NCBI GenBank assembly: GCA_036897485.1
Contig: JAYMTF010001052.1
Span: forward strand, 1-26,835
DNA: 26,835 nucleotides
Direction: 5' to 3'
Origin: Pelargonium nanum
Lineage: Eukaryota > Streptophyta > Magnoliopsida > Geraniales > Geraniaceae
The translations under genes were made by a program, and so were the position numbers. Of the stretch, positions 1 through 12,300 are shown one piece after another; the first letter of the stretch is position 1; each line of letters starts with the position of its first letter. The notes under the pieces were generated by a model that worked only from the letters and a program-made list of their open reading frames with translations, had not been told where the DNA came from and ran no database searches.

Positions 1-900
1 GCGACCGGAAAATTTATAGGGTCGCCGGAATCTTCTATCCAATGTAGAAGAAGGGCATTTTGGTCATTTAAAAAAAATATATAGCATGTGCTAAGCACAT
101 GACTAACTCTGTCAATATTTCCATCCATTTTAACGGAAAAAAGTCCAAAACGAAACCACAGGGAGCTATGTGCCATTAAGTAAACCATAAGGTGTTATTT
201 GTTTTAAATGATAACCCCATACGCAATTTGCCCAAAAATCAATTATGATCATTAAAAATTATTTGGAGACGACTCAAATAGTCGAACACAAAAAGGTTTT
301 ATAATTGGTGACCTGTAATGGCCCAATGGGCTCAACCGGGTCCTACTCATTGAGTCACAATCCGATTGGGTTTGGCATTTTCACTTTCACGTGCTGGTAG
401 GAGGGTGTCAACCTCAACACGTGACTACTGCTACGGTGTCGTATAATAAGGATTCAAGATTGGACAACAAGGATAAGAACATGAACATATCGATCTCGTA
501 CGATGTCTTTGTCATGTGTTGTTCTTTGCACGTTTTGAAAGTCACTTTGTGTTGTTGTATCTATCTATCTATCTGTCTGTCTCTCTTGTGACTTGAAAGG
601 ACATTTTCGGGAATATATAATTTTGTATGCTTCTTTCTCAATTTTTTTTTTTTTTATTGTCCACAGATTTGGCATCTTATTTTTGTTTTTAATGGAAACT
701 TTTTGTTTAAAATACTATTGGTTAAAGATTTGGATAATGTATGGAATTGGAAGCTAAAATCACCATCACAACGATTTATAGTGTTCCTTAAAATGGATTA
801 TGTGTTGGATAATAGATCCTTAATATAGTAAAGATTTCAATATATATTGTTTTGGAAATGTATACCCAAATAGAAAGTTTGCATTATGGTTAATAAATAT
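1..900. other. Non-coding AT-rich region with two G-boxes
   Basis: I see no supportable gene here; the only open frame (391-591) is short and resembles no family I know. A perfect hairpin CATGTGCT-A-AGCACATG lies at 85-101. Two CACGTG G-boxes sit at 388-393 and 418-423, with an AT-rich TATAATAA stretch near 441, but no convincing coding exon follows, so calling this a promoter would be speculation. The first 250 bases read like degraded repeat sequence of no class I can name. Confidence 0.4.
559..586. repeat. TATC/TGTC microsatellite
   Basis: Four TATC units are followed by TGTC and TCTC variants. It is a simple tetranucleotide repeat in non-coding DNA, likely length-polymorphic. Confidence 0.8.
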
Positions 901-924
901 AGTTCGACGTCGTTTATTCGAGAT

Positions 925-1425
925 TGCGACATTTTATTAAAATATATGAAGTGTTTATTTTATGTTGAACATTATATTAAAATTCTACGTGTCATTCATT
1001 ACAAGTGAAATTTAACTAGGAGTTCTCTTCTTATCGTTTTTTTTTCACTTCTTATCGGTTTGATTCAGTCCAAACCAATATTTTTATAGCTCATATATAA
1101 TTACTCGAATTTGAAATTTTTTGTTTGAACTATTAGAACTCGGTTTAAGAAAATGTACATCCTTGATGCTACGACACCTTATCAAAATATTCAAAGTATT
1201 CATCTTATGTTGAGCTGTTAATAATATTTTGATATCTCATTAAAATATCAATATTCAACAAATTGTCTACTATGGGTTAAATTTAATAATTAGGTATATC
1301 ATCTTTTTTATTGATTTGATTTAGTTTAAACCAATTTTTTCTCATCTCATTTTTCTTTCTCTCTCGATATATAATTACTCGAATTTGAGAATTTTTGTTT
1401 AAATTATTAGAACTTGGTCTACTAA
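925..1425. repeat. Diverged tandem duplication of about 245 bp
   Basis: Two adjacent segments (about 925-1165 and 1171-1425) align along their length. Both have a 'TTATnAAAATAT' start and a 'TTATGTTGA' block. Both also have a 'GATTyAGT..AAACCAAT' block, then a shared stretch ending in 'ATATAATTACTCGAATTTGA' and a 'TTATTAGAACT(C/T)GGT' block. Spacing differs by small indels. No coding potential is seen in either copy. Confidence 0.65.
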
Positions 1426-1499
1426 AATTAACATATTTGGTAAATAAGAGAATTTGAATTAAGTTGCGTGAAAACATTGTTTTTACCGTTGACATGGTT

Positions 1500-4060
1500 T
1501 TCTTTTTTTGATCAGGTTGACATGGTTTTCTTAATTAGTTATTAATTGTTGTCTTAATGGGAAATTAGCTATATAGTAGTGTGTTTAATGATAATGACCC
1601 ATTTGTGATCTCACCATTAATCACGTAATTAAGAACATTTCAAGGTTTAGTTGTGGTGAGAATGTGAAACCACCCACAAATAGAAGGTGGATTTGTGAGC
1701 TGATGTCTATCTAAAACATAGAATCTTAAAATAGTGGTGACTTTTAACCTTAGGTTTTGAAAATATCAATGTTGCTATCTTAATACATAAATTGATAAAT
1801 AAAAAAAATACATAAATTGATAAAATGGCTATGACCAAGTCATTTATGGACCCACCATGCATATTTGGCATCTTGATCACTTGCTACTACTATACAGAAC
1901 AACAAACGTAGACACAATCATAATTGTTCTTATAACTATATTTAATTATCATCAACTTGTAAATACTAAACAAATTATATTCCGACATTAATTGTTATAC
2001 ATTTTATATTTGATGTTTATTAGTAAACAAAACTAGTTATTATTGAGTATTATAATTTCTTTAACACGCTTGTTTGACTCGAATCAGATAAGTAAAATAA
2101 AATATTGCATGTTTTATTGTTTACGAATTAGATAGTTAGTTGTCATTGATGATTCTAAATCCAAGTTGGCTTTGAAGAGCTTGGGGGTTTGGAGGCCAGA
2201 GCGGGAGACTAAGGATTTTGGTCTATATTGATTCCTGGAGCTACACATGCGTGATGTTGTCATGTGTAAAAGTGAGATGATGTATTTATACTTACAAATC
2301 AAGTCAGCGTCATTATAATGTGTGTTTGATTAGTGAGGATGTGGAGCCCATTGTGGATCATGACTTGCTTCATAGGCTTACCCTTTTTAGACACTTGATC
2401 GATCTTAGGAGGTCTTGATGGTCAGAGAGCCGTAGAAGACCTTTAGGAGACAAGTCTTGATTGATTTTAAAGAGGCTAGCTAAGAAGAGGCTCCTGAGAA
2501 GTAATTATTGGATGTACTTGAAGACCCTAGCCAATGAGAGGCTCTTGAGGAAACGAGCCTTTACATGCCCTTGAAATGGAAGGACAGATAAATAGATGTT
2601 ATACATACACATGACACAGACATGCGTATGTAGTGAGTAGAATTAGAAAAGTCGTGTAATGTGTGACATTGATGATATGAGCCAAAAAGGCCTTGGTGTG
2701 AAGAAGAAATGCTTAGAGAAGAGCATGCAAGCAAAAAAGTTTGAAGAATCGGCGATCGAAATGGACTAGAGATTCTTCCATGTTGAGCATAATTCGAGCT
2801 CTTGGCAAGCTCATCTGAGATGAGGTGGCATCGTAAATTTTTAACTTCACTCTTTGATAATCAATTACTTTGATAAAAAGTATTAGCAACATTATTATAA
2901 GTAGCTAACCAAATAGCAAACAATCTTAACTTTATACGGTCAACGTATTAAATTTAAACAAAACTCATTCAATATCAATGGAAAATTTAATAATGTCATA
3001 TACAATCAGATTTTAATACATATCTAATGTTCAACCCCATGATATATTTTTAAATAATATATCACACAATGTTATCATCAAACAAATCTTGAATAGATTT
3101 TACAATAATTAAATTAAAACCATGATAAGCATATTCCATGGGTTGTTGTCAAATGCCACCATACTTTGCATACAAAAAGCTCATTAAATTGTAGTAGTTG
3201 ACAATCTTTCGTAACCGTGTTCTGTTGACCTATACCACAACTTGTTTTCGTGATAATGATCATGACTAATATCTAGTTTTTCAATATTACAAATATACTA
3301 TTATATTCCACGGTTCAATCTTCCTTTTATAAAAATAATAACCACCCATGATTACAAAGGCAAAGAATTTTTTTTATTTATAAATATTCAATGTACTATA
3401 CAACTTTCACGTACGTTGAATCTAGATAGATATAAAATTGAGTCGAGGGTGTACTAGGTCGTATAAAATGTAAGTTAGGTTGGTAGTTTCATGTATTGAT
3501 ATGGGTTTAATCAAGCCACAATGGGACGTCTATAGGGCAAAATGGGCCTACGGGACGAACTAGCCTGCATGGACTGTGGTCACGGGCGTGTGGTATGGCC
3601 TCCCACGGCGACGGCCGCACACCAAGCAGGTCAATCCAGTGATCACATATAACAATAGACACAAATGTTACAAATTCATAATTGTGGACGTAAAAGACTA
3701 GAATTCCACAATGTCACTAACAATAAAATGTGTTAAGACGTAACTCATTATATGCAGCTCAATATATGTATATAACATAACAAATTTTGAACACATATGT
3801 TGCATGTATATGAGATGTCGTCTCAATCCATTACTAAATTTTAGTCTAAATCCGAGACCTCAAAGCGAATTCAAAACCGTTAAATTATTTTACATAACAA
3901 GTTTTGGTACTAAAGCACTATAATTTTAATTAGTATTTTTGTTGAGGAAATTTTGCTAAATAAAACTAATTTATATATAGATTTTCCTATCATTATGACC
4001 TCATATATCCATAAAAATATAAAAACAAAAACTTGTGTCACAAACTTCACCTATACATTT
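1500..4060. other. Intergenic DNA, probable degraded repeats
   Basis: No gene is supported. Most of the stretch is strongly AT-rich. A more GC-balanced island at about 2130-2840 contains short internal repeats, for example the related GAGGCT-containing segments near 2470 and 2530. It has stops in all frames, so it may be a decayed transposon, but I cannot assign a class. A GC-rich patch at 3530-3640 is likewise unassigned. Confidence 0.4.
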
Positions 4061-4062
4061 AC

Positions 4063-4121
4063 CACGTGGACCTCACAAGGGTGGCCCATAATTTGCCAAT
4101 GCTTCACTCATAAGCCACGTG
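4063..4121 (+). promoter_or_regulatory. Pair of G-box (CACGTG) sites upstream of the PP2A B' gene
   Basis: Perfect CACGTG cores lie at 4063-4068 and 4116-4121, about 660-720 bp before the PP2A start codon. The second sits in GCCACGTGTA, an ABRE-like context. G-boxes are bound by bZIP and bHLH factors in plants. That they control this gene is inferred from position only. An (AAAT)n run follows at 4219-4238. Confidence 0.45.
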
Positions 4122-4299
4122 TACTTCAATCCACTTTTTTTCAAGAAACATATGTACGACATTTTTTATTAATTTTTTTTAAAAAAACGTATTGCTGAGA
4201 AGATAATGATGAAAACGATAAATAAATAAATAAATAATTATGGTTTATAATTAGTATTTATAAATGTAGAAAAACAATAAATGATTCGTTTTCTGTTTT

Positions 4300-4781
4300 T
4301 AGCTATTTCTTCTCTTACCTCTCCTTAATTATCTCCCAATCTCTCTTTCTCTCTCTAAAATAAAGCCCTTTCTCTCTCTAGATTTTTCCTCTTGCTCATC
4401 GGATTGATCGCCGGAGCCGCCACCGCCGCTCCTCCGACAGGCATTCCGGCGATCTCACTCAGATGAAGCTCCGCCATTCCGGTCCCTCCGTCGTTGAATT
4501 CAAGCCAAAGCTCGCTTTCACGGTACAGCTTTTCTCTCTCTTTTCCTGTATCAGATCCGCGCTCTGCTTTTGATGTTTTGATTTGTGTTCGGTTTTGAGG
4601 ATTCGAGCTATTGAACGAAGCTCGAATCGTTGAGGAGCTTAGGGCTCGTTTTTCGTGCGTGATCGTCCGATTTGGGGCTCATTGTAAGTGTAGACTCGTT
4701 CCGATCTGATTCTCGGAGGTTTTTTGTGCGTGACCTTGGGGTTGGGGTGGTGTTAGGGTTAGGAATTGTTGGATTTTGAAA
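4300..4781 (+). promoter_or_regulatory. Core promoter and 5' leader of the PP2A B' gene, possible leader intron
   Basis: A CT-rich tract (TCTCTCTTTCTCTCTCT and similar, 4338-4381) precedes a GC-rich leader typical of plant 5' UTRs. A plausible leader intron has a donor at 4523 (ACG|GTACAG) and an acceptor near 4762 (GGTTAG). An upstream ATG at 4463 opens a frame that reaches the donor without a stop; unspliced, it ends at TGA 4571-4573. The transcription start is not visible from sequence. Confidence 0.4.
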
Positions 4782-7700
4782 ATGTTTAAGAAAATCATAA
4801 AGGCCGGGCACAAAAAGCCCTCCAAAGCTGACGGTCACGATGCTTCCTTGTACGGCTACGCGCCGCCGGGGAATCGGAATTCCGGTTCGGTGTCGACGTC
4901 GAATATTGTCGTGAACCATGCCTCTCGGGGCGGTTCTAATGCGACGAGTCCTACTTCGGTTGCGGTGGCTCCGCCGATGGACTCCGTTGAGGTGCTGCCG
5001 TTGTTCCGGGATGTGCCGGTTTCCGAGAGGCAGAGCTTGTTTATCAGGAAGTTGCAGATTTGTTGCTTCCAATTCGATTTCGTGGACATCATGAAATCTG
5101 CTAGAGAGAAGGAAATTAAGAGGCAGACGCTTTTGGAGCTTGTGGATTATATTCAATCAGGGTCTGGTAGACTTACTGAGAATTGTCAAGAGGAAATGAT
5201 AAGAATGGTTTCGGCGAACATTTTCCGGTCTTTGCCCCCGAATTCACATGAGAATACAGGGCAGGAGGTCACCGACCCGGAGGAGGAGGAGCCTTATTTG
5301 GAACCCTCGTGGCCTCATTTGCAGCTTGTGTACGAGCTATTGTTAAGATATGTTGTGTCCTCGGATACTGATACCAAGGTTGCCAAGCGGTATATTGATC
5401 ATTCGTTTGTGTTGAAACTGCTTGATTTGTTTGACTCTGAGGATCCCAGAGAGCGGGAGTATTTGAAAACCATTCTCCACCGGATATATGGGAAATTCAT
5501 GGTGCATAGACCGTTTATTAGGAAGGCAATTAACAATATTTTCTTTCGGTTTATATATGAGACAGAAAGACACAGTGGTATTGGCGAGCTATTGGAGATT
5601 CTTGGTAGTATAATAAATGGGTTTGCTCTGCCAATGAAAGAAGAGCATAAGCTGTTTCTTGTCCGGGCGCTTATACCACTACATAAACCAAAACCGGTTA
5701 CTATGTACCATCAACAGCTGTCTTATTGCATTACTCAGTTTGTTGAAAAAGATCACAAGCTGGCAGATACAGTTATACGGGGTTTGCTGAAGTACTGGCC
5801 TGTAACCAATTGTCAGAAGGAAGTTCTCTTTCTTGGAGAACTTGAAGAAGTTTTGGAGGCAACACAGTCCGCAGAATTCCAACGATGTATGGTTCCTCTT
5901 TTCAGACAGATTGCTCGCTGTCTCAATAGCTCTCATTTTCAGGTTAGTAATCAATTTAAACCTTTCAAGATCCTGTTTTTACGTGCACAATTTTGATTAT
6001 GTTCTCTTTTTGTTTTTCAATTTGGATGAATCTAATTGGATTGGAAAGCACCTTTATACAGTTTTGGATATTTAAACTTCTCTGACATTGAGTTTGTTCA
6101 TTTGATTGCCTATTGGGCCAAAAGTCTTTAGAATTTTGTTTACTTTTCTCTTACTGCTTTTATGCACTTGAGACAAATATCTGCTGATGGCATGTATAGT
6201 TGTTTATTATGTGAACATACAGTATTATTACCTTTTTGTTTGCTAAATATGTTTGACATTTTTGTTCACTTTTTTTTTATCATTCATGCATACATTGTTT
6301 TTTTCCTAGTAGCTATATTGTTTTTTTGTTCAAGATATTTATCCTTTATTTTGGGAAGGAATATTGACATTGAAGGAATTTTTTTGGGTTATAAGTATCA
6401 CCTTCTCTTATCTTAGTAATGCTTAATATAATTTTAAGAATATACATCTCATCATAGGTTGCTAACTTCATCCTTGATGGAAGTTATATGAAAATTCCTG
6501 GAGTATGTAGTTTATTGAACTACAGCAGGGAGAGAAAGAGAGCTCAGGTCTGATGGAAGTTGTTAAAAGGAATACTGCTGTTGCTAGAATGCAATTGATC
6601 GGGGAAGAGGTCTTGGTGTCCCTTGTGTTCTTAGATAGAAATGTGGCAGCTATTATTCTGACACAAGTACTGATGTGGCAATAATTACTGCCCTCAGATT
6701 GAACTTGCACCAAGTTTACTTGATCATTGCATGAACCAACACCAAGTTTTGCTGGTCATTTATTCATCCCCTTTTTTCTGTGCTCTCATTCTCATCTTAA
6801 GAAGCTTATCTGACCTATTTGGTTCCAACTCTGCTACAAATATTGTCCTATAATGTTCAATTGCTGTGTTATCATGTTTTTCTCATGAACTTGATCCATA
6901 TTTTCTTACTTCTTTTGACATTCTTTTGTGTTTAAATCTTGAGCATCCTATACTAGTCTAGACTTATAATCGATGGAAGAGGAAACAAAAAAGAGAGCGA
7001 GATATAGAGACGTGGGTTATCTATGTTTTGTTGTCATTCACAGAAATTCTCCTATATAATGACCTTTATCCTTTTGTAACATATAAAAATCCAATTTAGT
7101 GATTGATGTTTCAGTTTGCGAGAATCGAAGAAGGTATAACTTTTTTTCATCTGCGCTTTTAAACAATTACAAATGCAAAAGAATCCAAGGCCATTTCGTT
7201 CAACGTTGTTGTTATCTAGGTAAAATATTTATTGAGATTCCCCATAAAATGTTAGATGACTTCAAATAAGTTAGACTGTGAGAATGAACTCCATTTTAGC
7301 AGCAAAAAAAAGAAGATAGAAAAAGAAAAATCCTATGCATTAGATACATATTTCTGAATTTGTGATGGTTGGATGAAGTGTTTGGATTGTCTGGGTATCC
7401 AAAAATAATGGATAAGCTGATCTGGGTTTTACATGCTCCTTGAGATCTTGACTATTATTATGCATATGTATGCGACCATGTATTCTTGCTAAGTACTGCG
7501 GCTATTTTCAGCGAACATTATGCAAAGGCACAAGATAGCTGTTATTTGGACTTTCCCCTCTCTTCTTATTCTGTATGTGTCGATATTTCTTTGTTGGTAA
7601 AATAAAGTTTCTTGATCAAATGTGAATTTTGTTTTGTTGCTTGGCTTTACGGGGTCTAAATGTTTGAGTTGCTTGAGGATTAAACTTCTATTCATTGCAA

Positions 7701-8129
7701 CACTATGGCACAAGTTGGTAGAAGCTGATTACATAAAATATCAGCTGAGTTATGAAATAACATATCTTCCAGAGTTTGAATATCGGGACATATTGCACTG
7801 TGCAGGTTGCAGAGCGGGCCCTCTTTTTCTGGAACAACGAGCACATCGTGAGCTTAATTGCCCAAAACCGGAGTGCCATATTACCAATCATCTTCGAAGC
7901 CCTGGAGAGAAACATCAATGGGCACTGGAACCAGGCAGTTCACGGCCTAACAGTCAACGTACGGAAAATGTTCATGGAAATGGATTTCGAGTTGTTTGCG
8001 GATTGCCAGAGGCAGTACGAGGATAAACAGGCGAAAGCCAAGGAGGTGGAGGAGCAGCGGGAACTGGCGTGGAGGAGATTGGCGGAGGCGGCTGCAGAGA
8101 GAGGGGGAGATGATATGGTAACAGCTTAA
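4782..8129 (+). CDS. PP2A regulatory B' (B56) subunit, alpha/beta-like
   Basis: This is a regulatory subunit of the protein phosphatase 2A heterotrimer, which selects substrates for the PP2A catalytic/scaffold core in cytosol and nucleus. Exons are 4782-5942 and 7806-8129, joined as CAG|GTTAGT...TGCAG|GTTGCA in phase 0, giving 494 aa, the usual length for plant B'alpha/beta proteins. The start is the ATG at 4782 ([15 protein letters not shown], typical of the subfamily); the codon two before it is only TTG. The N-terminal 65 or so residues are low-complexity. The B56 HEAT-like core follows, with hallmark stretches [39 protein letters not shown] and [18 protein letters not shown]. The acidic and basic C-terminal tail is predicted coiled coil ([20 protein letters not shown]). 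Two coding exons match what I recall of Arabidopsis B' genes. The 1.86-kb intron holds no recognisable gene. No defect is seen. The family call is secure; the subtype is by resemblance. Confidence 0.95.
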
Positions 8130-9319
8130 CCAAATCTTGCGGTCGCTTTCCCGATATGCTGAAAGACAGCAGATTCCCTCATCTCCATTGTGCTAGCATA
8201 TATATATATTTTTTTTCTTTGAAAGAAATTGAATTCCTCTCATCTTCTTTGATCCCATTATGATCATGGAACAAATCAGAAAGGCAGAGAAATGTAATTT
8301 CAAGTGAAGGGAATTTGTCTGTAATATTTCTGCATATGAAGAAAAACAATTGTTTGTGAAATACCATTTCTTTTCCATATGAAGTGAAGCTGTGAGTGAA
8401 TCTTATCCCAATTCTATTTTTAAGCAATAACTTGCCAAAAGCAATACTATTCAAGAATTTTGCCAGAAAGTTCTCAATAAATTACAAATGAAGCAATACT
8501 ATATTACTTTCCAAGAGTTTTATTTTATTTTTCTCAAAGTTGTATGTTGGAATACAATAAGAAGTGTTCGGAATCTCAGTCAAGACACAAAGACGTTCCG
8601 TCCCACAAATTCATAAGAACGAGAATGAGTGTTAATTGATGACAATATTACAAAAATTGGAATGCGTCTAATGTTGAACGCGTTAATTACAAAAATAACT
8701 CCAAAAATACAATACGATTAATTTGCATTTGATAATAAGTCGAGCTCATTTTTTTCCTGATCCATTGAGCTACAAAATAGGGGGTACCTTTCTCCTTAAA
8801 ACTCCAGCCCACTCTACCCGACTCAAGGAGTTGAACCGACGGCTTCTCACAGAGAGGTGCATGTCTTGATCAGTGTCATCCCCTAGGAGACGAACGAACT
8901 CGTTCGAACTCATTTTTATATTAATAATAATATATTTTCAAAGGTACACCAGTTAAAATAATTATTTTACAAATTTACCCTTTAAAATAAAATATTTATT
9001 TTCTGACCCAAAAAATCATAAACATATGGCCATCAATCCATAAAATAAACATGTTTTTTATATAAGAGCCGAATTGGGGTTTTTGTAATCGGTGGAGCCT
9101 TATCTTAAACAAAACCCACCCAATCCATTTGTTGAAAAACTTGAAGCCCATATTCAAAACCACATCCCACTTCTCATCCTCTCTCTCTCCATCTCCAGGA
9201 AGACACCAATTCGCTTCGTCTTCGTCTAGAATCTTCTGCTACGCCTCATCTTTTGCTGCGATTAATTGACCCCAAGCAGAGCAGAGAAGACCCAGAGCAC
9301 AATTCACTTGGAGTCGGAG
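8130..9319. other. PP2A B' 3' region and promoter of the next gene
   Basis: An AT dinucleotide run (ATATATATAT, near 8200) and an AATAAA-like signal near 8476 suit the 3' UTR and poly(A) region of the PP2A gene. At 8750-8910 a more GC-balanced patch contains a TTGAACC segment and a small palindrome around GAACGAACTCGTTC; it looks like an old insertion of unknown class. From about 9060 the sequence becomes a promoter/leader with a CTCTCTCTCC tract (9180-9190) in front of the next gene. No coding region is supported in between. Confidence 0.45.
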
Positions 9320-12300
9320 ATGTCGAAAAAGGGAGGAGCTCCGTTATCTAAGGACGCGCCGTGGCGAGCCTACTCCGACGCCGGCACCGGCGCTAAGCCC
9401 TTTCCGAGAATCAACCTCCCTCCTTTCCTCGCCGTGCCCCAAACCCCTCATTCCGAATTCGCGCGCTCTCTTCTCAAGGTTCCTGATTTCTGTTTCTATT
9501 TCGATTTTGAGCTTGTTTTTGGTACTGGGTCTTATTGATTTTTGGTTTCTTTTGGGTATTGAATTTGAATTCTGCAGCACCCTGATCCTGTGGGAAGTGG
9601 GTTGGCTATGGCTGGTGTGTTGGAATCTGCGGGACCCGATTGTATTGTTCCGGGAAAATCGAGACCTGTTAAATTACTTGGTCTTAAGGTGGGTTTGGCT
9701 CTTTCTTTCTTTTTTCTGTTGTATTTGTAATAAAGTTTTTGTTTTTGTTTTTGTTTTTATTATTTGGTCTTGAATTGTTGGTGTTTTTCGGTTTATCTGT
9801 TTTAGTGGTGCTTGGTTATGTTGTGGAATCATGATTTGGTTCACCTCACTGCTTTAGTTCTATTGAATCTTAGTTGGTTTCAATTTAGTAGAAAGGGGAG
9901 GTTTGTGGATTTGATATTGGGTAAGCTTTTTCTATGCAAGGAAGCTGAAAATGGGATTGAAGTGGTAATTAAGGCATGTTTTTGTTTATAATATTACATC
10001 TAGAGCTGGCAATTCGTGTTAGGATGTCGTGTTAGAGGTCGAATACTTGCTATATGGGCCAACTCAAACATGACACATTTAGAATTGTATTCAAATATCC
10101 AACAAAAACACATTTACCTAAACAAGAGATGAGGTGAATTGCAACTATTGATGCTCTTATCCTTGGTTTCCACTCTCTTACATTAGACATAATAGATTTG
10201 TACAATAAGTATAGACTTGTGGGTGAGACAGATAGAGGATTAATAAGTGATTAACCATGATTTAATAGTGTTGACATATAATTTTAAAATTTAATTGTGT
10301 TATTGCGTCGTGCGTGTTTTACAACTTCAACACAAACACGGCACGATTATTAGTCCTGTTGGGTTTTTCAACACAAACACGACAAGATTATAAATATATC
10401 ATGCCTAAACACGCTTAAATCATGTCATGTTCGTGACGGTCACATAGTTCCAAATTGCCATCTCTAATTACATCTGTAAGGAAATAGGTGGTGAATAGAT
10501 TGCCGATAACCAGTCCTAAATTGAAATCAAGAATAGGGGTATTGGGAGGGTGATATATCATATATGAACAAATTCTGGTATGCTAATTACAGGGAAGATA
10601 CGTCTCTGTGTTTCTTTAATGGTGCTATTGGAAATAAAAGTAGAGATTATGACGGACTGAATGTTTCTCTTTGTTGGTTATTAACAAAAATATAGATGAA
10701 GTTTGATAAAGATTCGGATTCACCATAGTTTCAAAAGAGGCTGTCTGTGTTGTCTAAAATGTGGCTTTATATGTGTTTTGTGCAATGGGTATGTGCTTGT
10801 ATACTAGTGGGAAACTTCATATGTTTCAGAAAATATCACGGTATAAAATAGAGTAAAGGATTAACTTCTTTGCATTAGTTTTAGCACATTACATAAGAGA
10901 AATCATAATATCCTTTCATCGCTGCTTATTAATAGCTAAAGTTATTTGTAACCGTTGTTCCTGTCTTTTATGTGTGCATTTACATGTAAAATTACCAATT
11001 ATCATTTAGAACAAGCAAGTGCATGATTGGTTCATTGCGAAAGACCTAGTTTTCTATATTATTTTGTTATAATCCTCATTCTTCATTGTGTTTCTTATAT
11101 GTGCAGATATGGCCTGTTGATGTTGACCTTACACTTGCGGAACAAGCTGGTCAACAACTTAAGACACTTGCAAAGGTAAAATTCATTGTTTTTCCATTCT
11201 TTTCCTTTTGAATGTTTGGTTTTCAGTATTAACACTGCCAGCTAGAAACAGATAGAACCTCCGGGCTTGACTTCTGTGGATTTTGGGAAAAGTGTTCTAA
11301 TCTGAATTGCTAGAAAACTTTAAGAAAGGGTTGGGTTCATTTTCCCAACTTGATGCTTAAGATGATATATGAACAGAAGACAAAAGATAGAGTTACAAAT
11401 GGAAGCTTCTCAATCCATAATGAAAGTTGACTAGAGAGACTTTATTGGTATTTTATGCTGTAAACGACTGTCCCTGACTTGTTGTCAAACCAGCTGGTTG
11501 CACAGCTCGTTAATTACGAGCTGTGTCAAATTATACAATACACAGCAGAGTATTTCAGTTTCAATGTTAATATGGAAGAGATGGCAATTCGTGTGTGCGT
11601 GTCGTGCTGAAGGTTGACTGTGTTGCACGACCCAACACGAACAGGACATGTTTAACACGGTAATTAAATTGTCATATTGATACGACTATTGACAAGAACA
11701 CGACCCAACACATTTTTCATGATAGAACCGACACGTCTGACACAACAATATCCAACACCTTTGGCACGTTATTATGATTAATTTACAATTATATCCTTAA
11801 GTGTGTGTGTCACAACACGACTAGTTAATAGTGTGTACGTGTTTTGGAGGCCCAACACGAACACGACTTGATTACAAAATGTATGAGTCCAAACACATGC
11901 TAAATCGTGTGTGTGGCGTGATATGACACAAATTGCCAACTCTAATTATGGAATTCCTTGTCACCATTACTATCCGCAGCCTATCGATAGTTATAGATGT
12001 GTCACATATATACTTCCTAATATTTTCTATTCGGGACTTGTAGTTTTAGCTGTTGGAAGCCCTGTAATCCACTGTCTGAGAATGTTGCCTGAACCCCTAA
12101 CAAAAATAAATAGTTTGAGTCTTGTTTAAATGTCATACAAGAAGAAGATTAAATCTATGTCATTCACGACCGGATCTCGAGGTATATATCTATCCTTTTG
12201 GATGGAATCAGCACCGCAATGTTAAAGTTTTGGTCTTATAATCTAATATTATGCTGGATTTTGCTCAGGTGAGCTTTTGTGCACAAAAGATGCAAATTCG

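Noticed and set aside
391..591. 66-codon frame following two G-boxes near the window start, possibly a small secreted peptide
   Set aside because: The hydrophobic C-terminal part comes from the TATC microsatellite and no conserved pattern is seen.
4608..5156. 182-codon minus-strand open frame opposite the start of the PP2A B' gene
   Set aside because: It is an antisense shadow of a strongly recognised coding exon, arginine-rich by reverse-frame composition, with no family resemblance.
8750..8900. tRNA-like or SINE-like signals: minus-strand GGTTCAACTCC resembling a box B, and GTAGCTCAATGG resembling a box A
   Set aside because: On the minus strand the box-B-like element comes before the box-A-like one, the wrong order for a pol III promoter, and no cloverleaf can be drawn.
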